Below are positions 50,939-60,489 of a DNA stretch of 64,000 bases, piece after piece. Within the stretch, counting starts at the first letter, position 1, and each line of letters starts with the position of its first letter. The notes under the pieces were generated by a model. It saw nothing but the letters and a program-made list of their open reading frames with translations. It searched no databases and had not been told where the DNA came from. The DNA comes from Alkalimonas collagenimarina (lineage in GTDB: Bacteria > Pseudomonadota > Gammaproteobacteria > Enterobacterales > Alteromonadaceae): contig NZ_JAUZVZ010000017.1 of NCBI RefSeq assembly GCF_030717845.1, positions 1 through 64,000 on the forward strand. The letters run 5' to 3'. The position numbers and the translations under genes were made by a program.

Positions 50939-51871
50939 ATGATGAGGCTATCCTGTTTACATTCTGTCAAATACTTCCTGGGAGAAGTGGAGCACCAATA
51001 TGATGATGTTGAAGTTTTTCACAGTGTGTTAGCAGAACATGGACTGCCAAATATGCCCAAGCTGTTTGCTTGGGGAGGGTATCGCACGTCAGCCAAAACG
51101 ATATTCGAAATGGCATTTGATACTATGCAGCAGACACTTGCCGTAGCACCCGTGGAGGCACAAGAGGTTGACCTTGTGATCATTTGTAGTTCCGATTTTA
51201 GTCCATTGGATGAAACCCTGTCGTATAGCCAGCTGCTGCTATCTTTGGGGATGGAGCGCGCGTTCCCAATGGGTGTTACGGTCTCTGACTGTGCGAATCT
51301 ACTGTCAGTATTAGATATGGCCAGAGACTTTATTGAAAGTGGTAAATATCAGCACATTTTGCTGGTCACCAGTAATAAAATCCGTGATGAGCAGCATCGC
51401 TTTCAAGATTACGCGCTGTTTAGTGATGGTGCAGCAAGTTTTATGGTGTCCAGTAAAAAGGCGTTGAGCCAGATGCCTGAAGACGGGCTGGATATTGTGG
51501 ATTCTCAGATCAATGCACACTTACAGTTAAAATTGGCGGGGGAAGACATCGACGATACGCCGCTATTTACCATCACAGCACAACAATTAATGGCGCGTAA
51601 TCACCTGACTATTCGCGACCTTAGCAAAGTCTTTAGCAACAACCTTTACATGCCGGTGATCACCCTCAAAGAGGGCTGTATTGGCGTCAGCAAAGCACAG
51701 CTCTATCTGGACAATATCGCGCGATTTGGACATTGTTTTTCTGCCGACTCGATTATTAACCTGGTCGATTATATGGCCAGCTCAGCGACGACTCATGGGG
51801 AGTACTTTGCATTGCACTCCAGCGCGTCAGGGCTAAGAGCACAAGTGTTGTTGCAGGTATGTCGAGACTAA
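50939..51871 (+). CDS. Ketoacyl-ACP synthase III homologue (MupB-like)
   Basis: A 310-residue KAS III/thiolase-fold protein. The ATG at 50939 follows AGAGG (50927-50931); longer in-frame reading into the PKS gene lacks a start signal. The nucleophile Cys118 in VSDCANLLS is at the usual place (Cys112 in E. coli FabH). Where FabH has the catalytic His (HQAN) this protein has Asn234 (FSNNLYM), and where FabH has the catalytic Asn (GNTS) it has His265 (FGHCFS). The spacing of 31 residues matches the FabH pair (30). In mupirocin MupB, a 3-oxoacyl-ACP synthase, is needed for the fatty side chain; a role in side-chain priming or acyl transfer is inferred. Confidence 0.82.
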   Translation: MMRLSCLHSVKYFLGEVEHQYDDVEVFHSVLAEHGLPNMPKLFAWGGYRTSAKTIFEMAFDTMQQTLAVAPVEAQEVDLVIICSSDFSPLDETLSYSQLLLSLGMERAFPMGVTVSDCANLLSVLDMARDFIESGKYQHILLVTSNKIRDEQHRFQDYALFSDGAASFMVSSKKALSQMPEDGLDIVDSQINAHLQLKLAGEDIDDTPLFTITAQQLMARNHLTIRDLSKVFSNNLYMPVITLKEGCIGVSKAQLYLDNIARFGHCFSADSIINLVDYMASSATTHGEYFALHSSASGLRAQVLLQVCRD

Positions 51872-51940
51872 CCATACCCATATCAACAAGGGATTTTTAA
51901 TAATAACCGGGTAGGTGAGCGGCTGCCCGTGGAGGCGTTT

Positions 51941-53110
51941 ATGAAAGACAGTGCACCGGATATGCTCGCTGCGCGGTATGCCTTTTCCGATTCTGTGGTG
52001 GTTAAAAACCGCATTTTTAAATCGGCGATGAGTGAACAGTTAGGTGATAAAAATCATAATCCAACTGATAAGTTAGTGACCTTATATCGTTTATGGGCAG
52101 AGGGAGATATTGGTATTTCAGTGTCTGGCAATATTATGATTGATAGGGCGGCCCTGTCCGGGGCAAGGGATGTGGTGTTAGACCAACACAGTGATCTGGA
52201 CAGCTTTCTCCGCTGGACCGCTGCGGGCAGTGAAAATAACACCCATTTTTGGGCGCAAATCAATCATCCCGGGAAGCAAATTATTAGCCAGTTATGTGCT
52301 CAACCCGTGGCCCCCTCTGTGGTGCCTTTGAGCAATGGCCTTGCGCGCCATTTTAATTTGCCACGGGCACTGACAGACGAGGAGATCCTGGCCCTGATAG
52401 ACAAGTTTGCAAGCTGCGCAGCGCTGTGTAAACAAGTGGGCTTTGGCGGTGTACAGATCCACGCAGCCCACGGCTATCTGATCAGTCAGTTTCTCTCACC
52501 ACTGCATAATAGACGTACAGACAGGTGGGGCGGGAGTTTGCAAAACCGGATGCGCATCTTAGTGGCAATTTATGAGTCAATTCGCCTTGCCGTTGGCCCG
52601 GATTATCCGGTGGCCATAAAACTCAACTCGGCAGACTTTCAGCGGGGCGGGTTTAGTGAAACAGAGTCAATGGAGGTTGCCAGAATGTTGGATGATATGG
52701 GGGTCGACCAAATAGAGATCTCTGGCGGCACCTATGAGAACCCGGTCATGATGGGGAAGATGAAAGACAGCACCCAGGCGCGGGAGTCTTATTTTTTTGA
52801 ATATGCCAAGCAAATTCGCACTCAGGTTAACACGGCGCTGGTTGTTACGGGCGGGTTCCGAAGCGCCAAGGGGATGAGAGCATGTTTACAGAGCGGCGCT
52901 GCGGATTTTGTGGGGGTTGCGCGGGCTTTGGTCGTCGATCCCAAGTTTGCCAGACTGGTGCTCGCCGATACACAAAGCGGGTTGACCTTACCGAGAGATC
53001 CGCAAGGGGAACATATGAGCATCGCTTGGTATGAGAGTAAGATCAGAGGGCTGACTCGTCAGGCTGGCACAAGCAGAGTGTCAAAAATAAGCAAACAAGA
53101 AGGAGTGTAA
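51941..53110 (+). CDS. Old yellow enzyme family NADH:flavin oxidoreductase (MupC-like)
   Basis: A 389-residue FMN TIM-barrel oxidoreductase. GGAGG at 51931-51935 points to the ATG at 51941 rather than the in-frame GTG at 51929. Motifs of the dienoyl-CoA reductase/OYE group are clear: NRIFKSAMSE at the front, then HAAHGYLISQFLSPLHNRRTDRWGGS, and a C-terminal phosphate-binding VTGGFR and VGVARALV. It probably reduces an activated alkene with NAD(P)H. Mupirocin MupC is a member of this family and acts late on the monic acid part; the same order, directly after the KSIII gene, supports the match. It ends 2 bases before the next start. Confidence 0.87.
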   Translation: MKDSAPDMLAARYAFSDSVVVKNRIFKSAMSEQLGDKNHNPTDKLVTLYRLWAEGDIGISVSGNIMIDRAALSGARDVVLDQHSDLDSFLRWTAAGSENNTHFWAQINHPGKQIISQLCAQPVAPSVVPLSNGLARHFNLPRALTDEEILALIDKFASCAALCKQVGFGGVQIHAAHGYLISQFLSPLHNRRTDRWGGSLQNRMRILVAIYESIRLAVGPDYPVAIKLNSADFQRGGFSETESMEVARMLDDMGVDQIEISGGTYENPVMMGKMKDSTQARESYFFEYAKQIRTQVNTALVVTGGFRSAKGMRACLQSGAADFVGVARALVVDPKFARLVLADTQSGLTLPRDPQGEHMSIAWYESKIRGLTRQAGTSRVSKISKQEGV

Positions 53111-53112
53111 TT

Positions 53113-54171
53113 GTGCGTGAAACGGTATGTGTTACGGGGGCAAGTGGCTATTTAGGGACACATGTTGTCGCTGAGTTGCTTTCACAAGGTTACCGGGTAA
53201 TCGCCTCGGTGAGAGAGGTCGCAAGTGAGGGGGCGCAGCATCTGCGCCAGCTGGCACTGGCACATGGCGCAGATACGCTTGAGGTGATGCGCGCTGATTT
53301 TACTGTGCCAAATAGTTTAGATGCCGCCCTGGCAGGCAGCGACTTTTTGATTGCCTGTGCGGCAACGACGGCACTGGGGTTTACCCGAGATGTCGATGTG
53401 CCACACACACACCAGGATGCGAACATCATAGGTGCCGACAATATGTTGCAAAGCGTGAAGCGCTGCACACATTTGAAAAAAGTCGTGTATAGCTCTTCAA
53501 TGGCTGCGGTATTTCGTTCGGATGTTGGCGGCGATCACCTATATGACGAAAGTGACTGGAATAATGATAGTAAAGCCAATAGTGAGCCCTATTTTTATTC
53601 TAAAACACAGGCTGAGCGGTTATTAAAGACCCAGCATGAAGCGGATACATCGGGTGCATTCCCCCCACTGGTGCGATTTAACCCATCTGTTTTGATGGGG
53701 CCGTTTACTGCCAGGGCGCACCAAGATTCCAGTATTTCCATATTGCGTAATTTACTTAATGCACGCGCAAGTGGCTGTCCTCGCTTGTATTACAGCATTG
53801 CCGATGTGCGCGATGTTGCGAGAATATATGTGGAAGCTTTGCGCAATCCTGCTGTCGAGGGGCGTTACTTATTGCCGGGTAAGTCAATTTCGTTGTTGGG
53901 CATTGCCGCCGTTGTCGCACAGCATTTCCCTATGTATAAGATGCCGCGCCGTGAATTAAAGGGTGCGATGGTGTACGCCTTAGCGGCGCACAACACGGGG
54001 TTAACGACGGCTTACCTGGACAAGTTCTTAGGTATTGAGCACCGCTTTGATGACAGTAAGTTAAAGCGGGATTTTTGTGATCCATATCGCATCGATTTAG
54101 TGCAGACCCTGATAGACTCTGTGACTGCGATACGCACCGTTGCTCAGCCAGGTGTCCAGTCTGCGATTTAA
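53113..54171 (+). CDS. Extended SDR, dihydroflavonol-reductase type
   Basis: A 352-residue NAD(P)-dependent epimerase/dehydratase-fold reductase. GTG start at 53113 with AGGAG at 53101-53105. The N-terminus has the Rossmann motif VTGASGYLGTHV; the catalytic part shows YSSSMAAVF and the YFYSK Tyr-Lys pair. Such enzymes reduce ketones or aldehydes. Mupirocin has a ketoreductase, MupF, that reduces the 7-keto group of the pathway intermediate; this gene could fill that role, though the link is only functional likeness. It is the last gene of the long plus-strand operon and its stop lies 1 base from the stop of the convergent VOC gene. Confidence 0.83.
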   Translation: MRETVCVTGASGYLGTHVVAELLSQGYRVIASVREVASEGAQHLRQLALAHGADTLEVMRADFTVPNSLDAALAGSDFLIACAATTALGFTRDVDVPHTHQDANIIGADNMLQSVKRCTHLKKVVYSSSMAAVFRSDVGGDHLYDESDWNNDSKANSEPYFYSKTQAERLLKTQHEADTSGAFPPLVRFNPSVLMGPFTARAHQDSSISILRNLLNARASGCPRLYYSIADVRDVARIYVEALRNPAVEGRYLLPGKSISLLGIAAVVAQHFPMYKMPRRELKGAMVYALAAHNTGLTTAYLDKFLGIEHRFDDSKLKRDFCDPYRIDLVQTLIDSVTAIRTVAQPGVQSAI

Positions 54172-54172
54172 T

Positions 54173-55093
54173 TCAGGCCGGTACAGACTCAAGTGCCGGA
54201 AACCCCCACCTGGCCTGAATGTGCGTGGGCAGCTGCAGTAGCTCGACGGAGAGTGAGGCACTGTGCACATATGCACTATTGGATATCGCATCGCCCATCG
54301 GCAGACATAACGGTTGATAACCCGCATCCAATAGACTTTGGTACAGGGGCGCAAAATCAGCGTGCTCTCGAATGCCGAGGGCAATATTGAGCACCCCCTG
54401 ATCTGTGGGGGCCTTCGTGTGATGGGCACAAGTATCGCTATATTGGGTGAGCTGTAAGTGATAACTGCCGCATACCAGTGCTTTACTTCGTCGTGTCATT
54501 TCACTGTGTTGCGTCTGCTCAGACAAGCGTTTAAATTGCGGATCAAAATGCGCAGGTGTCGTGCATTCAGATAAACCAAAGCCCTTAGTGAAGTGCGCAA
54601 CTTCGCTGTCCAAATCGCTCACGGTGGCCCCAATCCCGCGAAGTGTTGGCTTAGTCAGGGTTCGCGAAGTCGAACTGGAAAAAATATCCAAGATATTATT
54701 ATCAATGTCTCTGACCAACAGGTGTTCGGTGCCCTGCTCATGATACCGGCATATTTGACGCATATGGGGAGCAAGTTGCGGATCTTGACAGATCTCATCA
54801 AGGGATGGTGCCTCAATAAACAGCATATTGTAGCCGCGTGTTAGCATATTGTCTGTGTTATCTGTCGAATGGGGCTGTTCAAAGTGAAAGATCTCCAATT
54901 GAAAAAACGGGTCGTCGCCAGTGAGCCAATAACATTGTGCTCGCACTGTTTTACATCTGAAAATGCGGGCGGCGGCAATGCCGTGTACCGCGCGCTCCCC
55001 ACTGTCTTGATAGCCCAGCAGCTTTTTATAAAAGCGGCGGCATAGATGGGGGTGTTTGGTGGTGAACGCCAATTGACAAAGATGTGGATACAT
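54173..55093 (-). CDS. Two-domain VOC (glyoxalase/dioxygenase-fold) protein
   Basis: A 306-residue protein with two vicinal-oxygen-chelate modules, about 1-150 and 155-300. The first has QLAFTTKHPHLCRRFYKKLLGY, LEIFHFE and the beta-strand HLLVRDIDNNILDIF, which is the usual metal-site layout. The second begins LRGIGATVSDLDSEVAHFTKGFGL and ends in SVELLQLP. The family includes extradiol dioxygenases, isomerases and binding proteins, so the reaction cannot be fixed. It is the last gene of a minus-strand operon (ligase, P450, VOC), 9 bases after the P450 stop. Mupirocin has an unassigned gene, mupP, between its P450 and acyl-CoA ligase genes; whether this is related is unknown. Confidence 0.72.
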   Translation of the reverse strand: MYPHLCQLAFTTKHPHLCRRFYKKLLGYQDSGERAVHGIAAARIFRCKTVRAQCYWLTGDDPFFQLEIFHFEQPHSTDNTDNMLTRGYNMLFIEAPSLDEICQDPQLAPHMRQICRYHEQGTEHLLVRDIDNNILDIFSSSTSRTLTKPTLRGIGATVSDLDSEVAHFTKGFGLSECTTPAHFDPQFKRLSEQTQHSEMTRRSKALVCGSYHLQLTQYSDTCAHHTKAPTDQGVLNIALGIREHADFAPLYQSLLDAGYQPLCLPMGDAISNSAYVHSASLSVELLQLPTHIQARWGFPALESVPA

Positions 55094-55102
55094 AACCGTG
55101 CC

Positions 55103-56428
55103 CTATGCAGTTTGGTGGTGTGCAAGCGGCGTAATGCTCAAGGCAAAATCCGGGTCAAGAGACAGAGAAGGTTTGGTGTAGTCCAGTGCCAGATCCGCAA
55201 TATTGCCCTCGTACTTAAAATCTGCAAACTTCAGGATAGTGGCGAGGTTGAGCGGCAAAATAATGTTGGATAAACCCGCTCCAATACAGGTGTGTGGGCC
55301 TTTTCCAAAGGGGGCATAGGCTTGCGATCCAACATCAGGATCGGCAAATCGCTGTAATTTAAACGTATAGGGTTCGCTAAAATAGCGTGCGTCAGTGTGA
55401 CAAGCTGACAAGAAAAAGATCAAGGTCTCTCCTTGTTTGATTTGATAGCCATTGAACGCAAAGTCATTGGTTGCAACACGGTAAACTGCAAATGCAGGTG
55501 GGTATAAACGCATGACCTCTTTGGTGAACAAATTGATTTTGGTCATGTCGTTGATCACCGACAGATCGGGCTCATTGAGATTTAACTGCGCGACTTCTTG
55601 TTGTAACTCTTGTCGAATATCGGGGTTGAGTAAGAGCTCTCGCAGCGCAAAACTTAAGGCAGAGGTCACCGTATCAATACCCGCAAGAAACGGGATGATA
55701 GCGTGATTACGTATATCTCCGGGTGTGAACCACTGCGGTTTATTCTTAAGCCCTTGTGAGATCAGCACATCAATATAACGTTCTTTTGCATGCTCGGCTT
55801 GCTTATTGTGAATGATCCGATCGGCCAGCTCATGAACGGTTTTCTTCGCTTGTAGATATTCAGGTGAGGTCAGCACTCTTTTTGAGATACGCTTAAAGGA
55901 GCACGCATTCATGACTGTCGCTTGATAATCGATCAATGCCTCCACTTCTTCAGGAGTGGGGGCATAACCTTGTAACGCATAGCCTATCTGTGTTGACAAA
56001 GTGTGGCGCAGAAACGGGCAAAGTCGTGTTGATGGCTCGCTATACCGAGTGCTTAAAATCTCTCGGAATGTTCTTGCAAACTCGCCGACGTTGTCTTTCA
56101 AAGAGGCTTTGCAAAACATCGGTGCCATCAAACGGCGCTGATAGCGATGCACATCACCATCTACGCCAATAAATGAGTGCGGGCAATTCATTTCATCGAG
56201 CGTCTCTGACCAAAATGCATTTGAACTTAAAAAGTCCTTGCTCTCAGTACTCATAAGCTGGTTGGCCTTGAGTCCGGCCAATACAGTGACTGAGCTTTTC
56301 TCCGAGCCGATCCTAAATATATCACCGTATTGGTCATAGCACTGACGCAAGTAGGTGAGCGGGTTGTCTAACCAGGTGATTGGTTTTTTGCCGTCCGTGA
56401 TATTTTTTGCGATGGGGGGCTTGGTCAT
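55103..56428 (-). CDS. Cytochrome P450 (MupO-like)
   Basis: A soluble bacterial P450. The heme ligand is Cys381 in FGKGPHTCIG; the K-helix ExxR is in KEVMRLYPP; the I-helix has AGIDTVTS, with Asp-Thr where Gly/Ala-x-x-Thr is usual. The ATG at 56428 (441 residues) is favoured because AGGA lies 7 bases upstream. An in-frame ATG at 56464 has AAGGAA almost touching it and is an alternative. The gene is between an acyl-AMP ligase and a VOC protein on the minus strand. In mupirocin the P450 MupO is needed at a late step toward pseudomonic acid A along with an acyl-CoA synthetase and an ACP. A similar role on an acyl thioester is inferred. Confidence 0.88.
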   Translation of the reverse strand: MTKPPIAKNITDGKKPITWLDNPLTYLRQCYDQYGDIFRIGSEKSSVTVLAGLKANQLMSTESKDFLSSNAFWSETLDEMNCPHSFIGVDGDVHRYQRRLMAPMFCKASLKDNVGEFARTFREILSTRYSEPSTRLCPFLRHTLSTQIGYALQGYAPTPEEVEALIDYQATVMNACSFKRISKRVLTSPEYLQAKKTVHELADRIIHNKQAEHAKERYIDVLISQGLKNKPQWFTPGDIRNHAIIPFLAGIDTVTSALSFALRELLLNPDIRQELQQEVAQLNLNEPDLSVINDMTKINLFTKEVMRLYPPAFAVYRVATNDFAFNGYQIKQGETLIFFLSACHTDARYFSEPYTFKLQRFADPDVGSQAYAPFGKGPHTCIGAGLSNIILPLNLATILKFADFKYEGNIADLALDYTKPSLSLDPDFALSITPLAHHQTA

Positions 56429-56547
56429 CGCTTGTTCCTGTAAACTCGTCGTTGTCACAACCATTTCCTTTTTTGTTGAAAAGCAAGAGCCCAACATCTG
56501 AGGCTCTGCATAGCTGGCATAGGGTGTCTTGGCTATGCTTATCTTTG

Positions 56548-58512
56548 TTATATTTCCAGTGCGGCTTGAGGTGCTATCACTGGTGCAAATTTTAATTCCC
56601 ATTGGAAGTGGAACTTGTAGAGCTGATGTTGCACCTGCTCGGCAACCTCATCTATCTCTTCGCGTGGTTGGGCAAAGTGCACCCTGACGATACTGCCTGT
56701 TGACATATCATTGATGACTTCTACTGTGAAATCGAGCATATCATGCAATGCGTGTATGATACTGTTGACGCAGTTTATCAGCACCTCCTGGCGCAGTGGC
56801 AATTTGAAAATTTTTCCAACAGGGGTCATAGGTAACTCAGGTACAGTGATTATCTCTACTGGCGACGCCGCGGGTTCGGGTATGTTATCTTTGCAATATT
56901 GTTTTAACGTGTCCGCATCGAGTGTGGAGTCAGGATTGAGGGTCACATAGGCAACAGGCAACTCTCCGGCGTACGCATCGGGCTTTCCGACAGCGGCAGC
57001 CATAATGACATCGGGGTGCCCCACTAAGGTATTTTCAATCATCAGTGGGTCGATATTGTGTCCACCTCGAATGATCAAATCTTTTTGTCGGCCGGTCAGC
57101 CACAAATAACCTTCGGCATCGAACTTACCCAGATCACCCGTATTCAACCACTCCGGCTCTGGCCATGCATTTACATTGGCGAATGCTTGCTGATACTCAG
57201 GGATCACATTGGGACCTTTGATCAGCAGTACCCCTACCTCACCGTGTGCACATTCTTTTATGATGTGTCCATCGTCGTCCAGTTGTACGACACGAATGGC
57301 TTGATAAGGAACTCTCAAGCCTACGGAGCCAACTTTACGCGCACCATAATAGTAGTGCGTTGACGCACAGGCGGTTGTTTCTGTCATGCCGTAGCCTTCA
57401 CAAATATCAGCCCCTGTGCGTTGGGTAAATTCATTAATGAGTACTTGTGGCATGGGGGATGAACCACAGCCGCAATAAAATAGGCTGTCGATGTTGTGTT
57501 GCTCGATTGGCTGTTCTAGCAATGCGGCGTAAACGGTGGGCACGCCGGCAAAGAAATTGACTTTAAAGCGCTCTACAATGCGCCAAAAGTCTTGCATGAG
57601 TGCCCTGTTTCTAAATCCTTGCTGTCCTGCGAGTAGCAACTCGGAGCCATTGAGCAATGACGTTAATGAGGAAACCACAATGGCATTGACATGAAATAGC
57701 GGCAGTGCACACAGAGAGACTTTCGATTTGGTATTTAGTAGGGCTTCAGTGGGACCGACAATCAGCATTTGACAGGCATTGACGATTGCACCTCGATGGG
57801 TGTGTCTGGCTATTTTTGGTGTGCCCGTGGTTCCGCCGGTATGAAAATAGGCAGAGGTTTCGTGACCGTTCAATGGACGATGGAAAATATACCGGTCGGT
57901 GGGCTGCTTTTTTAACTCTGAGTGCCAGTTGATTGTCTCTTTGCAGGGCGTGCCTATGGTCACTAACGTCACTGGATGGACTGTGTTGTGCTTGACTGCC
58001 TGCGCTTTTTCGAAAAGCGCAGGGTTGGTATCACTTGAAAGCGTCACTAAAATGCGCGCCTGAGTTTCTTTCATAATGCCACAAATATGCTCCACTTCCA
58101 GAAATGGATTGATAGGTGTGCTGATTGCGACCGCCTGCGCGCCCCACAAACCAAACACCATCTCGGGCATATTGGGTAACAAAAATGCTATCGAACTGTC
58201 GCTATCTATCCCCAGCGAGTGAAACAGATTGGCAGCACCAATACATTGCTCCAGAAACTCTATGTAACTCCAGCTTTGCACGGGATCGTCTGCACGCCCA
58301 TTGGGTAAATAACTCATGGCGCGGGCATGTTGGTACTTCTGTGCCGCGATGAATAGCGCGTCGGTCACTGAGTGGCAGGGAAAGCGCTCAGAAGCAGGTT
58401 GCTTTTCTAATTGTTCGATATCGTGAATGTCACGAACTTGTTCGGGATCACCTGCAAAGCGCTTCACAAAAGGATGAAACAAGTATTCTTGATTAAGGGG
58501 GGAATCATGCAT
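56548..58512 (-). CDS. Acyl-CoA synthetase / AMP-dependent ligase (MupQ/MupU-like)
   Basis: A 654-residue adenylate-forming enzyme. Motifs in order: YFHTGGTTGTPKIARH (P-loop-like A3), ALPLFHVNA, EGYGMTETTA (A5), YLWLTGRQKDLIIRGGHNIDP (A8), and the catalytic Lys region PMTPVGKIFKLPLR (A10). It activates a carboxylic acid as acyl-AMP for transfer to CoA or an ACP. The last roughly 70 residues extend past the A10 motif. The ATG at 58512 follows AGGA at 11 bases; an upstream in-frame start (58548) is less likely. It is the first gene of the minus-strand operon, 119 bases ahead of the P450. In mupirocin such synthetases pair with the P450 and a discrete ACP for late oxidation. Confidence 0.88.
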   Translation of the reverse strand: MHDSPLNQEYLFHPFVKRFAGDPEQVRDIHDIEQLEKQPASERFPCHSVTDALFIAAQKYQHARAMSYLPNGRADDPVQSWSYIEFLEQCIGAANLFHSLGIDSDSSIAFLLPNMPEMVFGLWGAQAVAISTPINPFLEVEHICGIMKETQARILVTLSSDTNPALFEKAQAVKHNTVHPVTLVTIGTPCKETINWHSELKKQPTDRYIFHRPLNGHETSAYFHTGGTTGTPKIARHTHRGAIVNACQMLIVGPTEALLNTKSKVSLCALPLFHVNAIVVSSLTSLLNGSELLLAGQQGFRNRALMQDFWRIVERFKVNFFAGVPTVYAALLEQPIEQHNIDSLFYCGCGSSPMPQVLINEFTQRTGADICEGYGMTETTACASTHYYYGARKVGSVGLRVPYQAIRVVQLDDDGHIIKECAHGEVGVLLIKGPNVIPEYQQAFANVNAWPEPEWLNTGDLGKFDAEGYLWLTGRQKDLIIRGGHNIDPLMIENTLVGHPDVIMAAAVGKPDAYAGELPVAYVTLNPDSTLDADTLKQYCKDNIPEPAASPVEIITVPELPMTPVGKIFKLPLRQEVLINCVNSIIHALHDMLDFTVEVINDMSTGSIVRVHFAQPREEIDEVAEQVQHQLYKFHFQWELKFAPVIAPQAALEI

Positions 58513-58654
58513 TTTATTTAAATTCCTTATTAGCCCTGACCCTGGCACCTTGTATTACAACGCGCCAAGTCTCACAGAGTATGCTGTACTCACGCCTTAC
58601 ACTGAGCGTGTCTGAATGTATATGTCAGTCACGACAATGGGTGGAATCGTCATA
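58513..58654 (-). promoter_or_regulatory. Probable promoter region of the ligase-P450-VOC operon
   Basis: 142 bases separate the ligase start from the stop of the next minus-strand gene. No gene and no clear sigma70 pair is seen. It must hold the operon promoter unless transcription reads through from the DUF2938 gene. Confidence 0.3.
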
Positions 58655-59140
58655 TTAAGTAAGTGTCATCATTAATTTCGCGGAAAGGTAGAGGCCAATG
58701 CCAAATGACAGATGAGCCAATAGACTTCTGAATCTCAGTGTGTTGGGATTAGGGAGCTTGGAGGCCGCGACACCCATGCCAAAACATGGCTGCATAATGA
58801 AAAAAGGAAAGACAATGGTGACAACGCCAGCCACCAAAGCTGGCATTAGGGTCGGTGATTCAATCCACGCACTGCCCAACACTAAAAAAAGCAGTGAGGC
58901 AAAAGCAATACCGATCACGTAGTGCGCTATCCAACCAAGTGTATTTTCGCCCGAAACTGACGGTGTGTTCATTATGCCTTGATGAAATATTTTGCCTTTG
59001 GTGAGATAGACAAACCACCTGCCAACCATACCGTAGTTTAATGAAGGGATCCCAAAACTGACTTTTAATAGTAAGGCCCAAAGATCCATGATCAAGGTTG
59101 CACCTATCCCTACTAATATAACTTGAACTAAAGATTCCAT
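58655..59140 (-). CDS. DUF2938-type membrane protein
   Basis: A 161-residue integral membrane protein with about four hydrophobic helices (residues about 3-25, 70-90, 95-115, 140-158). It matches the DUF2938 family by its GIGATLIMDLWALLLK start, the NTPSVSGENTLGWIAHYVIG segment and PCFGMGVAASKLPNP. The function is unknown. AGG about 8 bases before the ATG serves as ribosome site. It is not a known polyketide gene and is probably a cargo or chromosomal gene beside the cluster, next to transposase remains. Confidence 0.8.
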   Translation of the reverse strand: MESLVQVILVGIGATLIMDLWALLLKVSFGIPSLNYGMVGRWFVYLTKGKIFHQGIMNTPSVSGENTLGWIAHYVIGIAFASLLFLVLGSAWIESPTLMPALVAGVVTIVFPFFIMQPCFGMGVAASKLPNPNTLRFRSLLAHLSFGIGLYLSAKLMMTLT

Positions 59141-59479
59141 TTTTATACCTGTGTCTTGTTACTATTTGCATGTATATACGAGCCACAAACGCGATCATAT
59201 GATGACCGTGTGCGCAGCTAGTAACATGCGCGACAACACATCGATCGCGGGGCGAATGATTTTATATACTCAGTGTTTCTTGCGACCACGTTTTTGCTTG
59301 ATGCTACGTACATCGCAGGGTGTTTAATACTATGGTGATTGCCACAATATTACTGCCTAGTATATCCATATCGTGACGCATATTTCAACGAAATAGCAGC
59401 AGTCTGTCTTGAACAGTCAACACAGTTGATGCAGGTGGCATGCAAATTAAGAGGTATCGCGATTGTGCGATTCCTCGGA
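59141..59479. other. Non-coding stretch upstream of the DUF2938 gene
   Basis: About 340 bases without a supportable gene, between the DUF2938 start and the IS5-type element. It probably carries the promoter of the minus-strand DUF2938 gene near 59150-59250. I see no RNA gene or strong hairpin. Confidence 0.4.
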
Positions 59480-60357
59480 CCTGTCGATCTTTGCTGTTCA
59501 TAATTCAATCAACCCACATTGACAGCCACATGATGCAACAGGCCAAAGCCAGCGTACTTGTGTAATTCCGAGCTAACTTGTCATATCTTGTTGCTACGGA
59601 GCGGTAATGCTTTAGCCTGGAAAACGCATTCTCTACAAGGTGTAGATATTTGTACAAACACCAGTCAATATCGCCAATTTCCAACCTTTTAATTCCTTTT
59701 GCGTGGAATGGTTGGAATACCATTCTTTTGTCGAACCTGTTCACGGATTTTCTCACTGTCATAACCGCGATCTGTAACTACATGCTCTGCTTCGGGCAAC
59801 TGCTCAAGCAATTCTGGGGCTGCTTTACAGTCATAAGCTTCACCGCCCGTGATAATAAAATCTACCGGTAAGCCACAGCTATCAACAGCCATATGGATTT
59901 TCGTCGTGTTGCCACCACGGCTTTTCCCGATAGGTTCCTTTCCATCAGAGCGAGCCCCCGCCGCATGCTGATGGGCTTTAATGATACTGCCGTCTATGAA
60001 TTCCCATTCTAAATCAGCTAATTGCCTTAGCTCTGCAAAGAGCTACATAAGAATGCCTTTCTGTGACCACAAAAGTTAAACCGCTGCTAGATAGCACTCC
60101 AATGCCCAAACGCATCTGGAACGTCGCGCCAGGGGCAACCGATCGCATCCGGTACAGCATCCCTTCGAAAGTATTCTTGTGCTCCGGCTTGTCATAAACG
60201 CGGCCAGTTTTCAGCATCAACTGGATTAGCTTTGACCAGTGGTCATCTGTTAATATCGTTCTTGGCATGATGGGATGCTGTGTGGTTAGTTTTTGGCGAA
60301 AATAATTATACCAGCACATCATGCCGACTAATAACTCACCACGAAAGATCAACAGCC
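59480..60357 (-). mobile_element. IS5-family insertion sequence, degenerate
   Basis: An element of about 880 bases. The ends share an imperfect inverted repeat: CTGTCGATCTTT at 59481-59492 and, read on the other strand, CTGTTGATCTTT at 60355-60344. It encloses a broken IS5-type transposase. Size and end sequence fit the IS1031/IS427-like part of the IS5 family. No clear target duplication was found by eye. Confidence 0.75.
59505..60268 (-). pseudogene. IS5-family transposase, several frameshifts
   Basis: Pieces of one DDE transposase lie in different frames. The N-terminal part begins at ATG 60268 (MPRTILTDDHWSKL, then KPEHKNTFEGMLYRMR). It loses frame near 60150. The middle (IHMAVDSCGLPVDFIITGG, VVTDRGYDSEKIREQ) is in another frame, about 59690-60000. 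The C-terminal part (DIDWCLYKYLHLVENAFSRLKHYR to the stop at 59505) is in a third. At least two frame breaks and internal stops mean it is inactive unless supplied in trans. Confidence 0.85.
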
Positions 60358-60489
60358 CCTAATATAAGTGAAATAATGACACTCAAGCCTGCTGATTTGT
60401 CTCATGCGTGAGACAAGCTGCCAGAGCGGGCTGTCACAAATTACGCTATGCAGGCGTTGCGGGTAGGCAGATGAACTGTGGTATGATGC

